Positions 1 to 11,864 are shown, counted from the stretch's first letter. The stretch is DNA of 64,000 bases from Agapanthus africanus (GCA_030015575.1 JASDDO010000014.1:167433911-167497910); one strand, 5' to 3'. Notes: generated by a model not told the origin, from the sequence alone. Made by a program: numbers and translations.

Positions 1-1477
1 GTCTCGGTGGGGGAGAAGAGGGGCGGAAAAGAGAAAGAAGGGTAATACGATCTTGAGGGTGTAAATTGAGTGAATAAATTAGCACAATTTGTGATGACCG
101 ATGTGTTAAAAGCGATTGTGCTAACCTATCAACCCGTCGAGAAATAGGGTCAAATCCCTCAAGATTCGTAAGAAAGCATGGGTACGCCGAACTTGGTATT
201 GGAGACGAAAGCGTAACGGTCTCTTGTACGGTCGGAATGATAGGAAGGACGAAAGGGAGTGATTTAGGGATAGTCGTAATCTCACCTAAGTAATCTGTCT
301 CGAACTTGAAGGATTCCATCAATGGTTCGAAACAACTGTAAGCAACCGAGTCTGATGGTTCGACTAACTCATCTGAAAATGTAAAGGACTCAAACTCGGG
401 CGGTGAGTCATCAATATCGTCCGAAAAAGTGAAGCACTCGTACGTGTTATCGGCTGTGAGAACTGTGTCAGATTCAAATGAAAATTTTTCAAGCTCACAG
501 TCTTCAAGCGTGATCATGTGTGTGGTCGGAACGATGGAAAGGAGGGAGGGTGATTTAGTTAAAGACTCAAGAGGATGAATTGGAAAATCCGACATATCAA
601 ACAAAAATGGTTCAACCTCAATATTATCCTCAATACGATCCTCATAATTCTCCTCAATGTTTATCTCATCCATGCCATTATCATCAAAATCAAGACGCAT
701 ATGAAGTTCGGGAGAAACATCTAATGACTCGGGATGATGAATTGGACATAAAAGTTCAATCAAATCGACAGGTTCATCATCCAAAATATTCCTGGCGTCT
801 ATATGCTCAATCAAGTGAAAATCAATTTTTTCTGTCACCTCATCAAAAGCATGGATATTTATTAATTCAGGTTCAAGAGTGGAGGTGTAAGATTCAAAAG
901 GATTAGGTGTGGTTTCACTCGAAAGGGGTTCCTCATAATTTGGCAAATCAAGCACTACAAAGTCGCACAACTCATCATTTTGGACACATGTTTGAAAATT
1001 GGAGTAGTTGGATTCAATTGTGTATGGGTAGGTTTGATTTGGAAATCCTCTCACATTCTCACTCTGTCCAACCGCCTCCTCATACATTGAAAAATTTGAA
1101 GCTAGTTGGAAACTAGCTACCGGTTCAGCAGATTGCATAAGGGCGGTAATGGATGCTTCCACATTCCTAACCATTTTGTTTGTTGCTAAGATATAAGCCT
1201 CCAACGACTCTTCCAAACTAGACTTGGGTGGTATAGGGGTTTCGGTAAAAGATTTGAAACTATTTGGATACGTGAAACTCCCTAATGGCTGTGTAGAAAC
1301 AGTGTCTAGTGAAGGTGGGAAAGTCGGGTAGGACTGGTAGGAATTGGATGGTTGGACAGGAGTAGGGTCAACATGTGGATAAAAAGGTGAATGGACTTGT
1401 TGATCCCTAGAACTAGATGAGTGGAGAGGGGTGAAAGATCGGCTACGAGATTGAGCAATATGCTCAGCAATGGACAT
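1..1477 (-). CDS. Long unbroken retroelement ORF, gag-like, partial
   Basis: I read the minus strand codon by codon from 1672 to base 1 and found no stop; the first in-frame ATG is at 1477, giving 492 codons before the window edge. The product is acidic and rich in Ser, Pro and Thr. Around residues 100-130 it has a helical stretch (SSLEESLEAYILATNK) that resembles the SLEE...NLE segment common in Athila/Tat-type plant Gag proteins. I see no zinc knuckle, protease or polymerase motif in the visible part. It lies directly downstream, in element sense, of the tRNA-Asp primer site at 1637-1654, so it should be the first ORF of that element. It is the only long retroelement frame here without a break. 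Function is not recognised; gag-like is an inference from position and that one stretch. Confidence 0.6.
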   Translation of the reverse strand, partial: MSIAEHIAQSRSRSFTPLHSSSSRDQQVHSPFYPHVDPTPVQPSNSYQSYPTFPPSLDTVSTQPLGSFTYPNSFKSFTETPIPPKSSLEESLEAYILATNKMVRNVEASITALMQSAEPVASFQLASNFSMYEEAVGQSENVRGFPNQTYPYTIESNYSNFQTCVQNDELCDFVVLDLPNYEEPLSSETTPNPFESYTSTLEPELINIHAFDEVTEKIDFHLIEHIDARNILDDEPVDLIELLCPIHHPESLDVSPELHMRLDFDDNGMDEINIEENYEDRIEDNIEVEPFLFDMSDFPIHPLESLTKSPSLLSIVPTTHMITLEDCELEKFSFESDTVLTADNTYECFTFSDDIDDSPPEFESFTFSDELVEPSDSVAYSCFEPLMESFKFETDYLGEITTIPKSLPFVLPIIPTVQETVTLSSPIPSSAYPCFLTNLEGFDPISRRVDRLAQSLLTHRSSQIVLIYSLNLHPQDRITLLSLFRPSSPPPR

Positions 1478-1579
1478 CGGTTTAGGAGTTACAGCTGGAC
1501 TCGAAAAAGTGGCATCAACGTACGAAGGTGGTGAAGGTTGACATGGTTGAGTACGGGTCGGTCCCCGACAACGGCAACG

Positions 1580-1651
1580 GTCGTTGTAGTATAGTGGTGA
1601 GTATTCCCGCCTGTCACGCGGGTGACCCGGGTTCGATCCCCGGCAACGGCG
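1580..1651 (+). tRNA. tRNA-Asp (anticodon GTC), fused to an LTR
   Basis: A complete 72-nt cloverleaf. The acceptor arms GTCGTTG and CAACGGC pair, with one G-U. The anticodon GTC is at 1613-1615. The A-box (TAGTATAGTGG) and B-box (GGTTCGATCCC) are intact. CCA follows in the genomic DNA at 1652-1654; plant nuclear tRNA genes do not normally encode it. Two bases later an LTR begins. The last 18 bases (1637-1654) are the primer binding site of that minus-strand element. Upstream, 1562-1575 resembles a second, imperfect copy of the same primer site. The simplest reading is that reverse transcription copied the whole tRNA primer. It could still be transcribed, because both internal promoter boxes are present; expression is unknown. 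Confidence 0.85.
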
Positions 1652-1654
1652 CCA
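1637..1654 (-). promoter_or_regulatory. Primer binding site, tRNA-Asp type
   Basis: On the minus strand this reads TGGCGCCGTTGCCGGGGA, the exact complement of the tRNA-Asp 3' end with CCA. It sits two bases from the LTR terminus at 1657, as expected for minus-strand priming. This primer type is common in Athila/Tat-like plant Ty3/gypsy elements. Confidence 0.85.
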
Positions 1655-1656
1655 TT

Positions 1657-2395
1657 TGATTGATCTCAAAAACTATCTATTACCGCAATCATGAATGGCG
1701 TCGCTTGGTAGCTAGCCGGTGAGTACGGGTCGGTCCACAGGGATGTTGTGAATCTCTTAGTCGCTCTAACGAGTTAATTCCGATTGTGGTCGGATTGATT
1801 ATTAAATCTAAAAACTAAATTAATCTATATCTAAATCTTGCTAGGGTTAGGTCTAGATTAAGTTTGGAAAGTCAATAAATCTCACCGCTTTCTATACCCA
1901 TATGAAGATTTAATTAGGTGTTATGGCAATTATTAATAAAAGGGATTAGAATCATCGGGAAGATGTTTTCTTCCTCTAGTTTCTTGTCCTTCCTTTATCA
2001 ATCCTTACCCTAACCTCCATGGAAAACATCACAACCGGGCCTTTATACTACGGTATCACCGCTACCTCGAGGGATAGGGTGCCGTAGGAAGCGGTATGTG
2101 CATGTATGCATAGAGTCCTATGAAAATATATGACGGGCAAGAAAGGGAATGGGAGATCTTCGTCTCTCAAACCTTCCCCAGATCTAACCCTAACAAGCGA
2201 GGAGACTACTCACTCATTAGGGAATTTAAAAACATTTATCTAGGGCAGAGAATAAAAGATGAATTAGGGTAAGGAATTAAATTTATCTAGGGCAAGAATA
2301 GAAAATTTAACCTAGGGCAGAAAATAAAGAACTTACAAAAAATGATGCTCTCCAAAAGAATGATGAAATTTATTAATGAAGGGAGACATGGTTGA
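1657..2395 (-). repeat. LTR of a tRNA-Asp-primed element, shared part (copy 1)
   Basis: The sequence starts TG next to the primer site and runs in parallel with 3691-4408. Shared blocks include GAGTACGGGTCGGTCC and a CTACCTCGAGGGATAGGG block near the middle. Homology fades after about 2395. A TATA-like sequence on the minus strand near 2653-2662 could mark the promoter of this copy. I could not find the far LTR end or a target duplication, so only the part shared with copy 2 is annotated. Confidence 0.65.
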
Positions 2396-3670
2396 CACAA
2401 AGTGGGTTGCAAAGTCAAACTGTTTCTCCTAGACGCTTCTATTTGATCTTTCAAAGATATTTTTGGCATGGAGGGATCTTCTTTAAATCGACCGAAGCAA
2501 TTGACGTACGACGCAAAGTTAGGTTCGGGATACTAAAGTTCGGCAAGAGATTTATGATTTGGGGTATCCATGTTAGAAGAAAGGGGAAAAGAAAGAAGGT
2601 TGGTAGTGCAAGTGGGGTGCAAGGATTTCTTAGCGACAAAATTTGCAAGTCTTTTTATAAAGAAAAAAATCTCTTATTTTTTTATTTGTTTTGCAAAAAT
2701 TTTCGATAAAGGGTTTAGACACAAATGCAAACAACCAGAAATGCACAATCAGGCCTAGATCTAGGGTCACCTAGGTCAGCTAGACAGCTCCTAACTGTTC
2801 CAAAGGGCTAAAAATAGGACCTCAAACCGCCTCTTCACCGCCAATTGCGGCCAGGTAAGTGCCAGGTAAGTGGGAGGCTCCCCGCTACAAGTAGCGGTCC
2901 TAATTAAGTAACCACTTGCCTTAGACACACTTGCCTAGACACCACAAAGTCAGGTTAGGATAAACGGCTGATGCCTATAACTAGTCCTCTGTCCTATTGA
3001 GCTCGAAGTCCTTAGGGTTGAGTCTAGTATTTTTTTAATTAATAGATGGTCAATGCATATGCTTTATGTGATTTCTGGGGTCCTGAGAAGGGTGATGAAA
3101 TCCCCACCCAATTTGAATTAGTCAAAAGCCCCTTAAAGTTAGTTTTAAAGATATGCAAAACAGTAAATCACTTGCAATCAAATCTTTTTTTTATTTTATG
3201 CGCGGTGCAAAGAATCCTGCACAAGATTTTGTTATTTGGAAGGGCAATGATTTTTAAAGCGCAAGAATTCTGCAGAAGATTTGGCAAAAAGATATATTTT
3301 AGGTTACAGAGGGGGTAAAAATAAAACAAACAGTGAAAATTTTGCGCGATGACGTCAGCATGACGCGGAGGTTCAGCGGCGGGAGCGCGCTTGAGCTGCG
3401 GAATGGCGGCGGTACGGAGGCTTCAGGTCTCCAAAAAAATTGTGCTGTTCTTATTTTCCAACCTATTTCTGTTCTGATGTATCTTTTTCTGTTTAGAACT
3501 CTGGAGTTTTCCAGATCCGTCTCGATTGTAGATCCTGCAAAATTCAAACAAAAAAAATACCCTTCACAAAATACAAAGATGATAATTTTTTATATTTTTT
3601 AATTTTTCAGCTTTTATGATTTTTTTAATTTTATATTAACCCGAAATTGCAAAAAGAAAATGACACGCCA
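2396..3670. other. Unresolved retroelement DNA, no gene seen
   Basis: This lies between the homologous part of LTR copy 1 and the primer site of copy 2. The right part (about 3550-3670) is AT-rich and would be the leader just inside the copy 2 primer site on the minus strand. The left part would be the divergent U3 of copy 1. Short frames here show no recognisable protein. The boundary between the two pieces is not visible to me. Confidence 0.4.
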
Positions 3671-3688
3671 TCCCCGGCAATGGCGCCA
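3671..3688 (-). promoter_or_regulatory. Primer binding site, tRNA-Asp type (copy 2)
   Basis: The minus strand reads TGGCGCCATTGCCGGGGA, one base different from the site at 1637-1654. As there, two T bases on the plus strand separate it from an LTR that starts with TG at 3691. Unlike copy 1, only the normal 18 bases of tRNA are present. Confidence 0.8.
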
Positions 3689-3690
3689 TT

Positions 3691-4940
3691 TGATTTGTAT
3701 GTCAAAAACTATCTATTACCGCAATCAAGAACGGCATCGCATGAAGCTAGCCGGTGAGTACGGGTCGGTCCACAGGGATGTTGTGAATCTCCTAATCGCG
3801 CTAACGAGTTAATTCCGAAGGGTGTTCGGATTGATTATTAAATCTAAAAACCTAATTATTCTATACTACGATTATCTAGATCTAGTCTTGCTAGGTTTAG
3901 GTTTAGAGATGGTTTGGAAATGCAAGTAAATCTCAACGCTTTCTATACCCGAATGAAGATCTATGAGGAGTTATGGTAATTATCAATAAAGAGGATTAGA
4001 TCCATTCGGGAAGGTGTTCCTTCCTCTAGGTTCTTGTCCTTCCTTTAGAGATCCTTACCCTAACCTCCATTGAAAACGCGTGCAACCGGGCTTTTATACT
4101 ACGGTATCACTGCTACCTCGAGGGATAGGGTGCCGTAGGGCGCGGTGTGTGCGTGTATGCATGGAGTCCTATTGAAAATATATTATGGGTAAGAAAGGGA
4201 TGAGAGATCTCATCTCTCAAAATCCTTCCCCAAAGCTAACTCTTAGCAAGGAATTAAAATCTAAACTAGAGCAATTAAATAAAACTACTTACAGATGGCT
4301 CTCTCCAAACATCAACACAGGGTTGTCAGATTTGAATTCATGAATTGAAAAGAGGCACCGATGCTCTCTAAAAGAATTCTAAAATTTATTAATGAAGGGA
4401 GGCATAAAAAAATACAATGATTTGGGTTCTATTTATAGGAGATAGAAACCCTAGGTTTACAATTGATTCGCACGTCTGCTTTTACAAAAATGCCCTCTAA
4501 GAAAAGACCTAGTCAAAGATCCGCTCCGCAACAAATCTTGGTAAAAAATTCTGCAAGTAAGGGCTCCATATGGCCACGGAACCGCGGCATGGGTAGGGGT
4601 TGGGCCGCGGTTCCGCGGCCCATTGACAAGATCAGTCCCTGAAAATTTATATGCTGGCTTCGGGCTTTCTGGGCTTCTTATTTATTTGGTTCTTTTCTCC
4701 ATTTGACTTCTGGGTATTTTCCAGATCTTCCAGTGAATACTTGTGGTGGACTTTTAACCGTGGCTTCGCGATCTTGGATCTTGCATTGCCTTGTACTTTG
4801 TGAACTTTATCTTTTATGTAGGCTTGATCAAGATCCTTCTATTTGTTGTTGTAGTTCCACTTTTGCATCGTCTTTTCATTGTTTTCACTGTTTTAGATCC
4901 AAGAACCTGTAACCTGTAATATGTAGCAGACATGCGTCAA
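3691..4940 (-). repeat. LTR of a tRNA-Asp-primed element (copy 2)
   Basis: It is homologous to 1657-2395 over its first 700 bases and then continues into a different U3 with its own TATA box. The left end is fixed by the adjacent primer site. The right end near 4940 is a guess based on where the sequence changes character before the mitochondrial-type DNA. No second LTR or target duplication was found, so the element is truncated, nested or a remnant. Confidence 0.6.
4430..4437 (-). promoter_or_regulatory. TATA box in LTR copy 2
   Basis: The minus strand reads TATAAATA in a CCTATAAATAGAACCC context, in the orientation and place expected for the U3/R boundary of the minus-strand LTR. Confidence 0.5.
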
Positions 4941-7900
4941 AAGCACCTGTTTGTTTATAAAACGAATAAGAATGGGGAATATAATAATACAATATTATGC
5001 TGTGAACAGCCCTCCGGTTGTGCCACTGGTGACTAAGCATACAAATAAATTATATCATTGTCAGAATGATAGCGCAGTCTTCCGGTCTTACGACCTGGTG
5101 CTCTCTTGTGAAGAGCCAACTTGACGTAGGGAAGTTCGGGTTTTTGGAATGCATTGCCCCAGAGAAAACGGAAGGCTACAAGGGAATGGGGGGCTGGCTT
5201 TCATCCAAAGTCGTCAATTCGATCTGATGTCCTTGCTCCTGTTTTGGTTCCACTACCCTTGTCTAAAGCTCCGATGAGACGATCGATCCGGCTCTTCATT
5301 GCCTTTCTCCAAGTCAAGTGATCCTTTCAATCCTTCTTTGAATGAGTGACCGGAAGAAGCACCAGTGTTTGGTTAAGCAGTCCAAGGAGTCAATCGGGTC
5401 ATACCAGTCGTCAAGACACAAATCCTGGTTTTTCTCAGGCTCTCTATTGGCCGCACCTCGCTAGCAAGCCTTTGTGGCTTTCGAGCCTTCTAAGTCGAAG
5501 CCATACATAGCAAGACCTGTGAAAAGGATTCCCAAATCCATCCACAATTGAGGGATGTCACCAGGGGTTTCACCGCCTTTGCTCTTCTTCTCTCATTCAC
5601 CCTTCAGTGGGGGAGCAGCCGGGTCGGAGTCGTAGGCCAATCATCTCTTTTGTCAATGAGTAATTGTACGGGGTCTACCCGTCGACAAGATCCCTCTGCT
5701 CAGTGAAGGCCCCCTACTTCTATGCCCAACAGGAAGGCATCGGTCAAGCAAACCGAGGATGATCTGTCTGATAACCAGAAGGAGGCGATGGAATCCAAAC
5801 ATTCACCAGCACCAACCTTTCCCCAAAAAGAACCAAAGCTCTTGGGCAGAAACGACTTCTATTCCATAATATCCAGATCAGAGAGAAAGTCAATCAGGAG
5901 CCCTCTTCTTGGGATAGGAAGGGAAATAGAAGATTTCGATGAATCATCAAGCCCTTTGTCTTTGGTTTTTGCTATGGTAGGTTCCGTGCAGGAATGAGCA
6001 CCCATAATTCAAACTTCTTAAGGTAGCAAAGAAAAGGGAGTTGAGACCTATCCCCATCGTGCTATGATTTGGTTTCCAATATGTATGTCATTGTCTAGAG
6101 GCTCCTCCTTTGCTGACAAGGGTGCTTCAAGCTCATCGAGATACGTTGACACTTGACCCGTAGGGGACAGCCAGCAGAAAGAAGGGGCTTTGGTGGATTA
6201 TCCCAAGTTCCATCTTCCATAGAAGGCGCTCAGACTCCAATGTCCTTCTTTTCCGAGCGAGAGTCAGCTATCCAATGAAGAAAAGAATGAATTCACTCTA
6301 GTCTTTCATCGGTCAACAGAAGCTTTTTCAGAGCACATAGACGGACTTTCATGAAAAAGCCGATCAGTGGTGTCCAGTAGTTCAATCAGACCAGTCAGCC
6401 AAGCAAGTCATAGTTAGGGCAGTCGGAATGGGAAGGGAAGCAAAACAATCAGTAAGCAGTAGTATTGAAGTTCAGTCAGTCAGGAGAGCGCCGCTCCCCT
6501 TCTTTCCCTCACTCCGTTCGTTAGCTAGAACAATTAGAGTAGGTGAGGAGAACTGCTTCTGAATGCATCCGTTCCGTAGGGGCTTTCCTAGAGGACTCAA
6601 AGTAGGCTACAAAATCTCCCTCCTGCCCGAAACACTACCGCTTCGGATCTTTACACTTGTGGTATAGCAGTAGGCGCTCGTAAAGAGCCCTTGCTTGAGC
6701 AGTGAACGATGGGTTAAGGGGGCCCCTACTACTATTACTATTAGTAGTCATCTATAGGAATCTGGGATTCGGTATTGAAAAAATCCTTAACTTCGTTCGG
6801 TCACTTCAGAAGTAATATAAGATACCTAAATGAAAATCGTTGAGATATTTCATTTTTGAACTCCTTTACATTGTTGTTCACATTCAGTAACAGCTTGCCG
6901 GTGTCCTTTCGGGTCAGGAACTCCTGCAATAGTCCCCTCATGGAACTAAAGAACACTACTCTCATCCCTCTTCCTGAGGTATCTACTATTTGTATTCGTG
7001 CTCCTTAAGTCGATTAAGACCTGTATATAAGTCTGATTAAGGAAGGCTCTGCAAGACCATAATATGAGTCCTCTTAACGTTCAGTAAGGCGCTGTTAAGA
7101 CCTATAGCATTAACCTAACAGCAACAGTTGGCCGGTATTCAACCTAAAACAACAGGTGCCTGCCGGTGGATAAGCTTCGACGCTCTCAACCTGCTTTGGA
7201 TCGTTTGACTATGGCGACGCCTTCTTTACAATAAGAAGCTCGATCACTAGGGTCTCTAGCTCAAATTGGATAACGAACTACTGCATTCACCTTAACTACT
7301 TTCTCTGTTGTTTTCTTGAAACAAATGTAAATAATGCATTATGACCACTGGCGGTATTCTTAGGTGTTTGGCCCCGGGTATCCCTTAACTAGCCGAGCTA
7401 CGCGGATAGATATTGTCAGCTACGTGTGGGGTTGTTTATCAAGTCACTTTCGAATAGACTCTGCTACTAGCTCGGATACGTCTTCACTGAGGGGCTTGCG
7501 GTGTCTTTTTTGCCGATCAGGAGCTCAAAACAACTTGTAAATCATTGCACCCGAAAACGAAGAAGGTCATTCTTATCTCACATCAATGAAGTCCTCTCCT
7601 GAAGGCATGCCTGCAGTTCTACTTGAAATCTTGTAATTCACTTAGAAGTTCTTGGCCCCAGTCCTTTCGGATGAAGACTTGTTATCTTATGAGTTTTCGT
7701 TGAATGAAATGAGAGCCGATTTCACTCTTTCATCTTACAATTGGATTGTCCAGGAAGAACGCCATTCAAAAGTGATTATTTACTCGCATCTGGATCCCTC
7801 ACTTAATGGTCGAGCTAAGCTTTGCCTTTTGAAGCACCTGCCTTTCAAATCCCTTTTGATCAGAGAAGCCCTGAAAGGAGGGATTGTTGCCATATGCGCT

Positions 7901-9914
7901 GAAACATCCCGTTCTTCCCCCCATCGCCCGACATCCTCCCTCTAAAGAATCAAACCTTTTGGGGGTAGAGAAATGAGTTTCTTTCAAGACGTCCTCCCGG
8001 TTCAATTTCGTAGGTAGTTAATCCTTGGAATAGGGAGTTGCACCCTTTCCTCCACCGGCTGACACCCAGCGCCCAAGGGTCGTTTTGTAGCATTCCCGTA
8101 AGGTAGTTGACTTGAGAAAGAAAACGGATGTGCTACCGCACCATGAAAACCAATATCGCGCTAGCGCTCACTCCGTTGTTTGGTCGTGCCGGGTAAGGTA
8201 GTACCGACTCTTCTCCTCGCTCACTGAACTCCCCCAACCTAGTCTCAGGTCAAGAGATAAGAGCGATGACATACCTTGAGTCACTCGCTTCCATTGGGCG
8301 AACTTTCATCTGTTTTCTTTCCTTCCTGCCGGCAGTCAGTACAGCACCAACGGACTATTCCTCTATCGCTTACTTGGTATTCTTGATGTGGCATTGTCGG
8401 GGCCCGGAGACCATTGAATGAAAGTACAGTTGAGAATATAAGTCAAAGGGGAAAAGACAGGAAAGAGGATAAGAATGCGTGTGATGTGGAGTGGTCCAAT
8501 AGGATGTCGGGCATTCTCTTCTGGAGGATGATGGCCCTCCGTGCGCGGATTCAAAGTATCAAAGTGAAAGAGCCCCCCTAGGGAAAGGGAGGGCCCTGAC
8601 TCTCCCGCGGCTGTGCCAATCATTGTGATTTTCTGAACGCTAAGGTAAATGGCGAGTGGTAATATCATAGTTAAGAGTGACTCGGGCTGTACACGAGAAA
8701 GGTGCTTTAAACATTTTCCACGGGAGCAAGTCTGTTGATAACAGAAATAAGGCCAGCATAGTATACCGACCTCCTCTATAAAGTAAAGCTATATTTGTAG
8801 GCTCTGGTACTTGTAGCGCCCCGTCGCTGTGTTAAGGGACCTTGATCCGGGAAGAAATGAATGGCAAGCCTGCCAATGCTAAAAATAGAAAGAAGAGAGG
8901 TTTTGCCCTATTTACCGAGAGAGGCTTTTACCGGGCCAGCAGTCTTCTCTACCACTAGTCGACCACCATGGGCTGCCCTTAGGGGAACTCTACTCCTCGC
9001 ACAAGAAGAGGTCTAAGACCGAGATACTCTTCTCTTGTCTCTTATGAAAAAAACGACAACCTCCACTGATGTTGAATTCTATTGTTCTAGAATTACAGAC
9101 AGCTTTTGGCTAATGATACCACAGACTTTCCGTCTGCCTTGGCTAATGGTTATGAAAAGAATATTTCCTTTCATCGATCGAAAGATGCTCTAGACCCGTC
9201 CACCGCTCCTCTCTGGAACTATCACAAAATGTTCTCTCCACCGCCCAACCTCTCTGAATGAAGAGGGGACTCTTTGCTTGCCCATAGGGGCACAAGCAAG
9301 GGTGCAAGCAACTAGTGAAGCCTGAACTCTCGATTCATTCATCTCAATCTCATCTTTGTCAGCTCTTTTTGAGCTATTCTCTTAACACCTTTATCAAAGC
9401 CTTCTGATCGAGTAGTAAAGACAAAGGGAAAGGATTTTTTGCAGTTTTTCATCACACAATAAGGGCATCTTATCCCGCATTCGTTCACTCTCCTTGAACC
9501 CTGTTCCAACAACGTTGCGGAGAAATCGAGGATCTTTCTTTGAATAGAAGGGGCTTGCGGTACAATTTCTTCGGTGCCTTAGAAATTTCAGAGGGCATTG
9601 GAAGAAGAAGCTGTCGCCAACAAAAAATGCGTCAGTGAAGAAATGCAAACCAATGATTAATTAAGTAAGGTTATTTATTTGATTTTCCCGCGTAGTTCGT
9701 GGGTCAAACCAATGATTCTCTTATCAAAAAAGAAAAGTAAGAGATAGAGTCTTTCTTTTTCTAGTATCACTTTTATCAATGCAATGAAAGAACCATCCCT
9801 TCCTATTTGTTTGTCCTGTCAGATAGAAAGAAAATGAGACTAAAAAGCCTTCTTTACTATACTTTAGGGGGTGGGGTGAAGGGGGGTTTACATACAACCG
9901 GGGCAAAGTGGTTT

Positions 9915-10711
9915 ATGATTGAATCTCAGAGGCATTCTTATCATTTGGTAGATCCAAGTCCATGGCCTATTTTGGGTTCACTCGGAGCTTTGGCAACCAC
10001 CGTAGAAGGTGTGATGTACATGCACCCATTTGAAGGGGGTGCAACACTTCTCAGTTTGGGCCTCATATTTCTCCTATATACCATGTTCGTATGGTGGTGC
10101 AATGTTCTACGTGAATCCACCTTGGAAGGATATCATACAAAAGCTGTACAATTAGGACCTCGATATGGTTCTATTCTGTTTATAGTCTCAGAGGTTATGT
10201 TCCTTTTTGCATTTTTTGGGCTTCTTCTCATTCTTCTTTGGCACCTACGGTAGAGATCGGAGGTATTTGTCCCCCAAAAGGGATTGGGGTTTTAGATCCT
10301 CGGGAAATACCTTTTCTTAATACCTCTATTCTCCCTTCATCCGGAGCTGCCGTAATTTGGGCTCATCATGCTATACTCGCGGGGAAGGAAAAACGAGCTG
10401 TTTATTCTTTAGTAGCTACCGTTTCACTGGCTCTAGTATCCACCAGCTTTCAAGGAATGGAATATTACCAAGCACCCTCCAAAATTTTGGATAGTATTTA
10501 TGGTTCTACCTTTTTCTCAGCAACTGGCTTTCATGGTTTTCTTGTGATTATAGGTACTCTTTTCTTGATCATATGTGGTATTCGCCAATATCTTGGTCAT
10601 CTGACCAAGGAGCATCACGTTGGCTTTGAAGCAGCTGCCTGGTACTGGCATTTTGTAGACGTGGTTCGGTTATTCCCATTTGTCTCTATCTATTGGTGGG
10701 GAGGTATATGA
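9915..10711 (+). pseudogene. cox3: Mitochondrial cytochrome c oxidase subunit 3, frameshifted
   Basis: COX3 is a membrane subunit of respiratory complex IV. The frame opens at the usual plant start [18 protein letters not shown] and ends IYWWGGI. The span is 797 bases, one short of the 798 needed for the 265-residue plant protein. The missing base is a T in the run at 10212-10217, so residues from about 100 on are in another frame (from about 10238). Several codons look like unedited plant mitochondrial RNA-editing sites (Arg for Trp, Pro for Leu), as expected of genomic mtDNA. Other differences, such as Cys-Asn for Arg-Asp near residue 60 and Glu for Gly, look like later C-to-T/G-to-A decay. 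I infer a nuclear copy that is no longer functional. The family identification is firm. Confidence 0.95.
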
Positions 10712-10938
10712 AAGAACGAATAAGTGGACTGAGGAATGAAAGCTCGAAGACAAAGAGAACCGGGCTTTTCCAAAGAATGAAACCCCTTTATTCAAAAAAC
10801 AAGACTACTTCCCTACAAAATCTCTCTGTATTCTGGCACATAAATTTAGGGATCGAAGAGATTATGGCATATTATGTTCGCCAAGACCCGAAAATGGATC
10901 GTCTTTCATCTCCGAACAAAGAAAATCGAAGAACCTAA
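10693..10938 (+). pseudogene. sdh4: Succinate dehydrogenase subunit 4 remnant overlapping cox3
   Basis: SDH4 is a membrane anchor of respiratory complex II. In a frame different from cox3, overlapping its last 19 bases, the translation includes FWHINLGIEEIMAYYV, close to what I recall of plant mitochondrial SDH4. A cox3/sdh4 overlap is, from memory, usual in several plant mitochondrial genomes. Just after YYVRQ a deletion of about four bases appears to shift the frame, and it ends early at 10938, losing the last membrane segment. The N-terminal limit is unclear because the reading frame starts inside cox3. Identity is from remembered family features only. Confidence 0.55.
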
Positions 10939-11635
10939 TAGATCAACTAATCCTTGGCTGCTATGAAACATATCGGCCTTGCGTTGCGGAAGGAACGTTC
11001 TGTTCTGATAAGGAGGTTGAGTTTGATAATTGAGCAAGCAGCCTCGTTTTGCCGTTTCCTTCACGTTCACGGCCCACCCCTACTCGCCCTTTTGATTTTA
11101 TAAGGTTTTCTCATTTGGCTGAGCAAACACGTCAGTCAGTGCCTTAGTCTTATAACTGGGCAGAACTGTTCCTGCTAAAGGTGAGTTACTCCTCTAGCAG
11201 TCAAGGGAAGTATCCACATACACCTGCGGCATCTACGAGTCGTGCACATGACCACATCTGGCTCGTTCGAGGCGTCCTTTTGACAGCATATCTCTAGAGT
11301 CCCCTACAAGTTCAGGGTTTCCCCCTTCTTCTTTTTGAATGGAAGGAAGAGAGTAGAGGCACTGTACCCTATTGACCAGCCGAAGAGCATCCTTATAAAA
11401 GAATGAATGGGAAGCAGACCCGGTCTATATTGCTCGAGTTATGTTTACTTTACCCCCCCACGTACTCCTCTATTCTTATATTTTCGTTCCGTCTCTAAGC
11501 TTCCCCTTTAGTGCATGCTGAGACTTATTTCCTTTCTTCTCAATTATATCGGATAGAGAATACCCTTCTAAATTACCTACAGCACATTGAAATTGGAACT
11601 GAAATTTCATAGGTCAAAAAGCCAGACTTCCACTA

Positions 11636-11668
11636 AAAAGGGGGGGTTAACAACCACTCCCCCCTTTT
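11636..11668. repeat. Short G/C-rich inverted repeat in mitochondrial-type spacer
   Basis: Arms AAAAGGGGGG (11636-11645) and CCCCCCTTTT (11659-11668) are perfect 10-base complements around a 13-base loop. It could have been a transcript-end stem-loop in the mitochondrion. It has no visible role here. Confidence 0.5.
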
Positions 11669-11864
11669 CCATTGCAGAAAAAGAAACTTGCAAGGGCAGA
11701 ACCTGGCGGGTGTAAACTCAATTCAAAAGATTCCACCCATCTTTCAATAGGTTGCTGAGACATAATTTGAACTTGTGACTTAGAGGGCGTGCACCTTGCG
11801 GCAAGCTGCTCTACCTCGTTCCCTTCTCTTTTTTTCGCTATTCTAGCGATCTAGCCTAATGAGT

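Noticed and set aside
5722..5997. 91-codon frame in mitochondrial-type spacer
   Set aside because: No recognisable domain and no better than chance length; left unannotated.
7652..7945. 97-codon frame in mitochondrial-type spacer
   Set aside because: No family recognised, opposite-strand frame of similar size, no supporting context.
11757..11816. tRNA-like sequence on the minus strand (GGTAGAGCA, then GTTCAAAT)
   Set aside because: D-arm and T-arm resemblance only; no acceptor stem and no workable anticodon loop.
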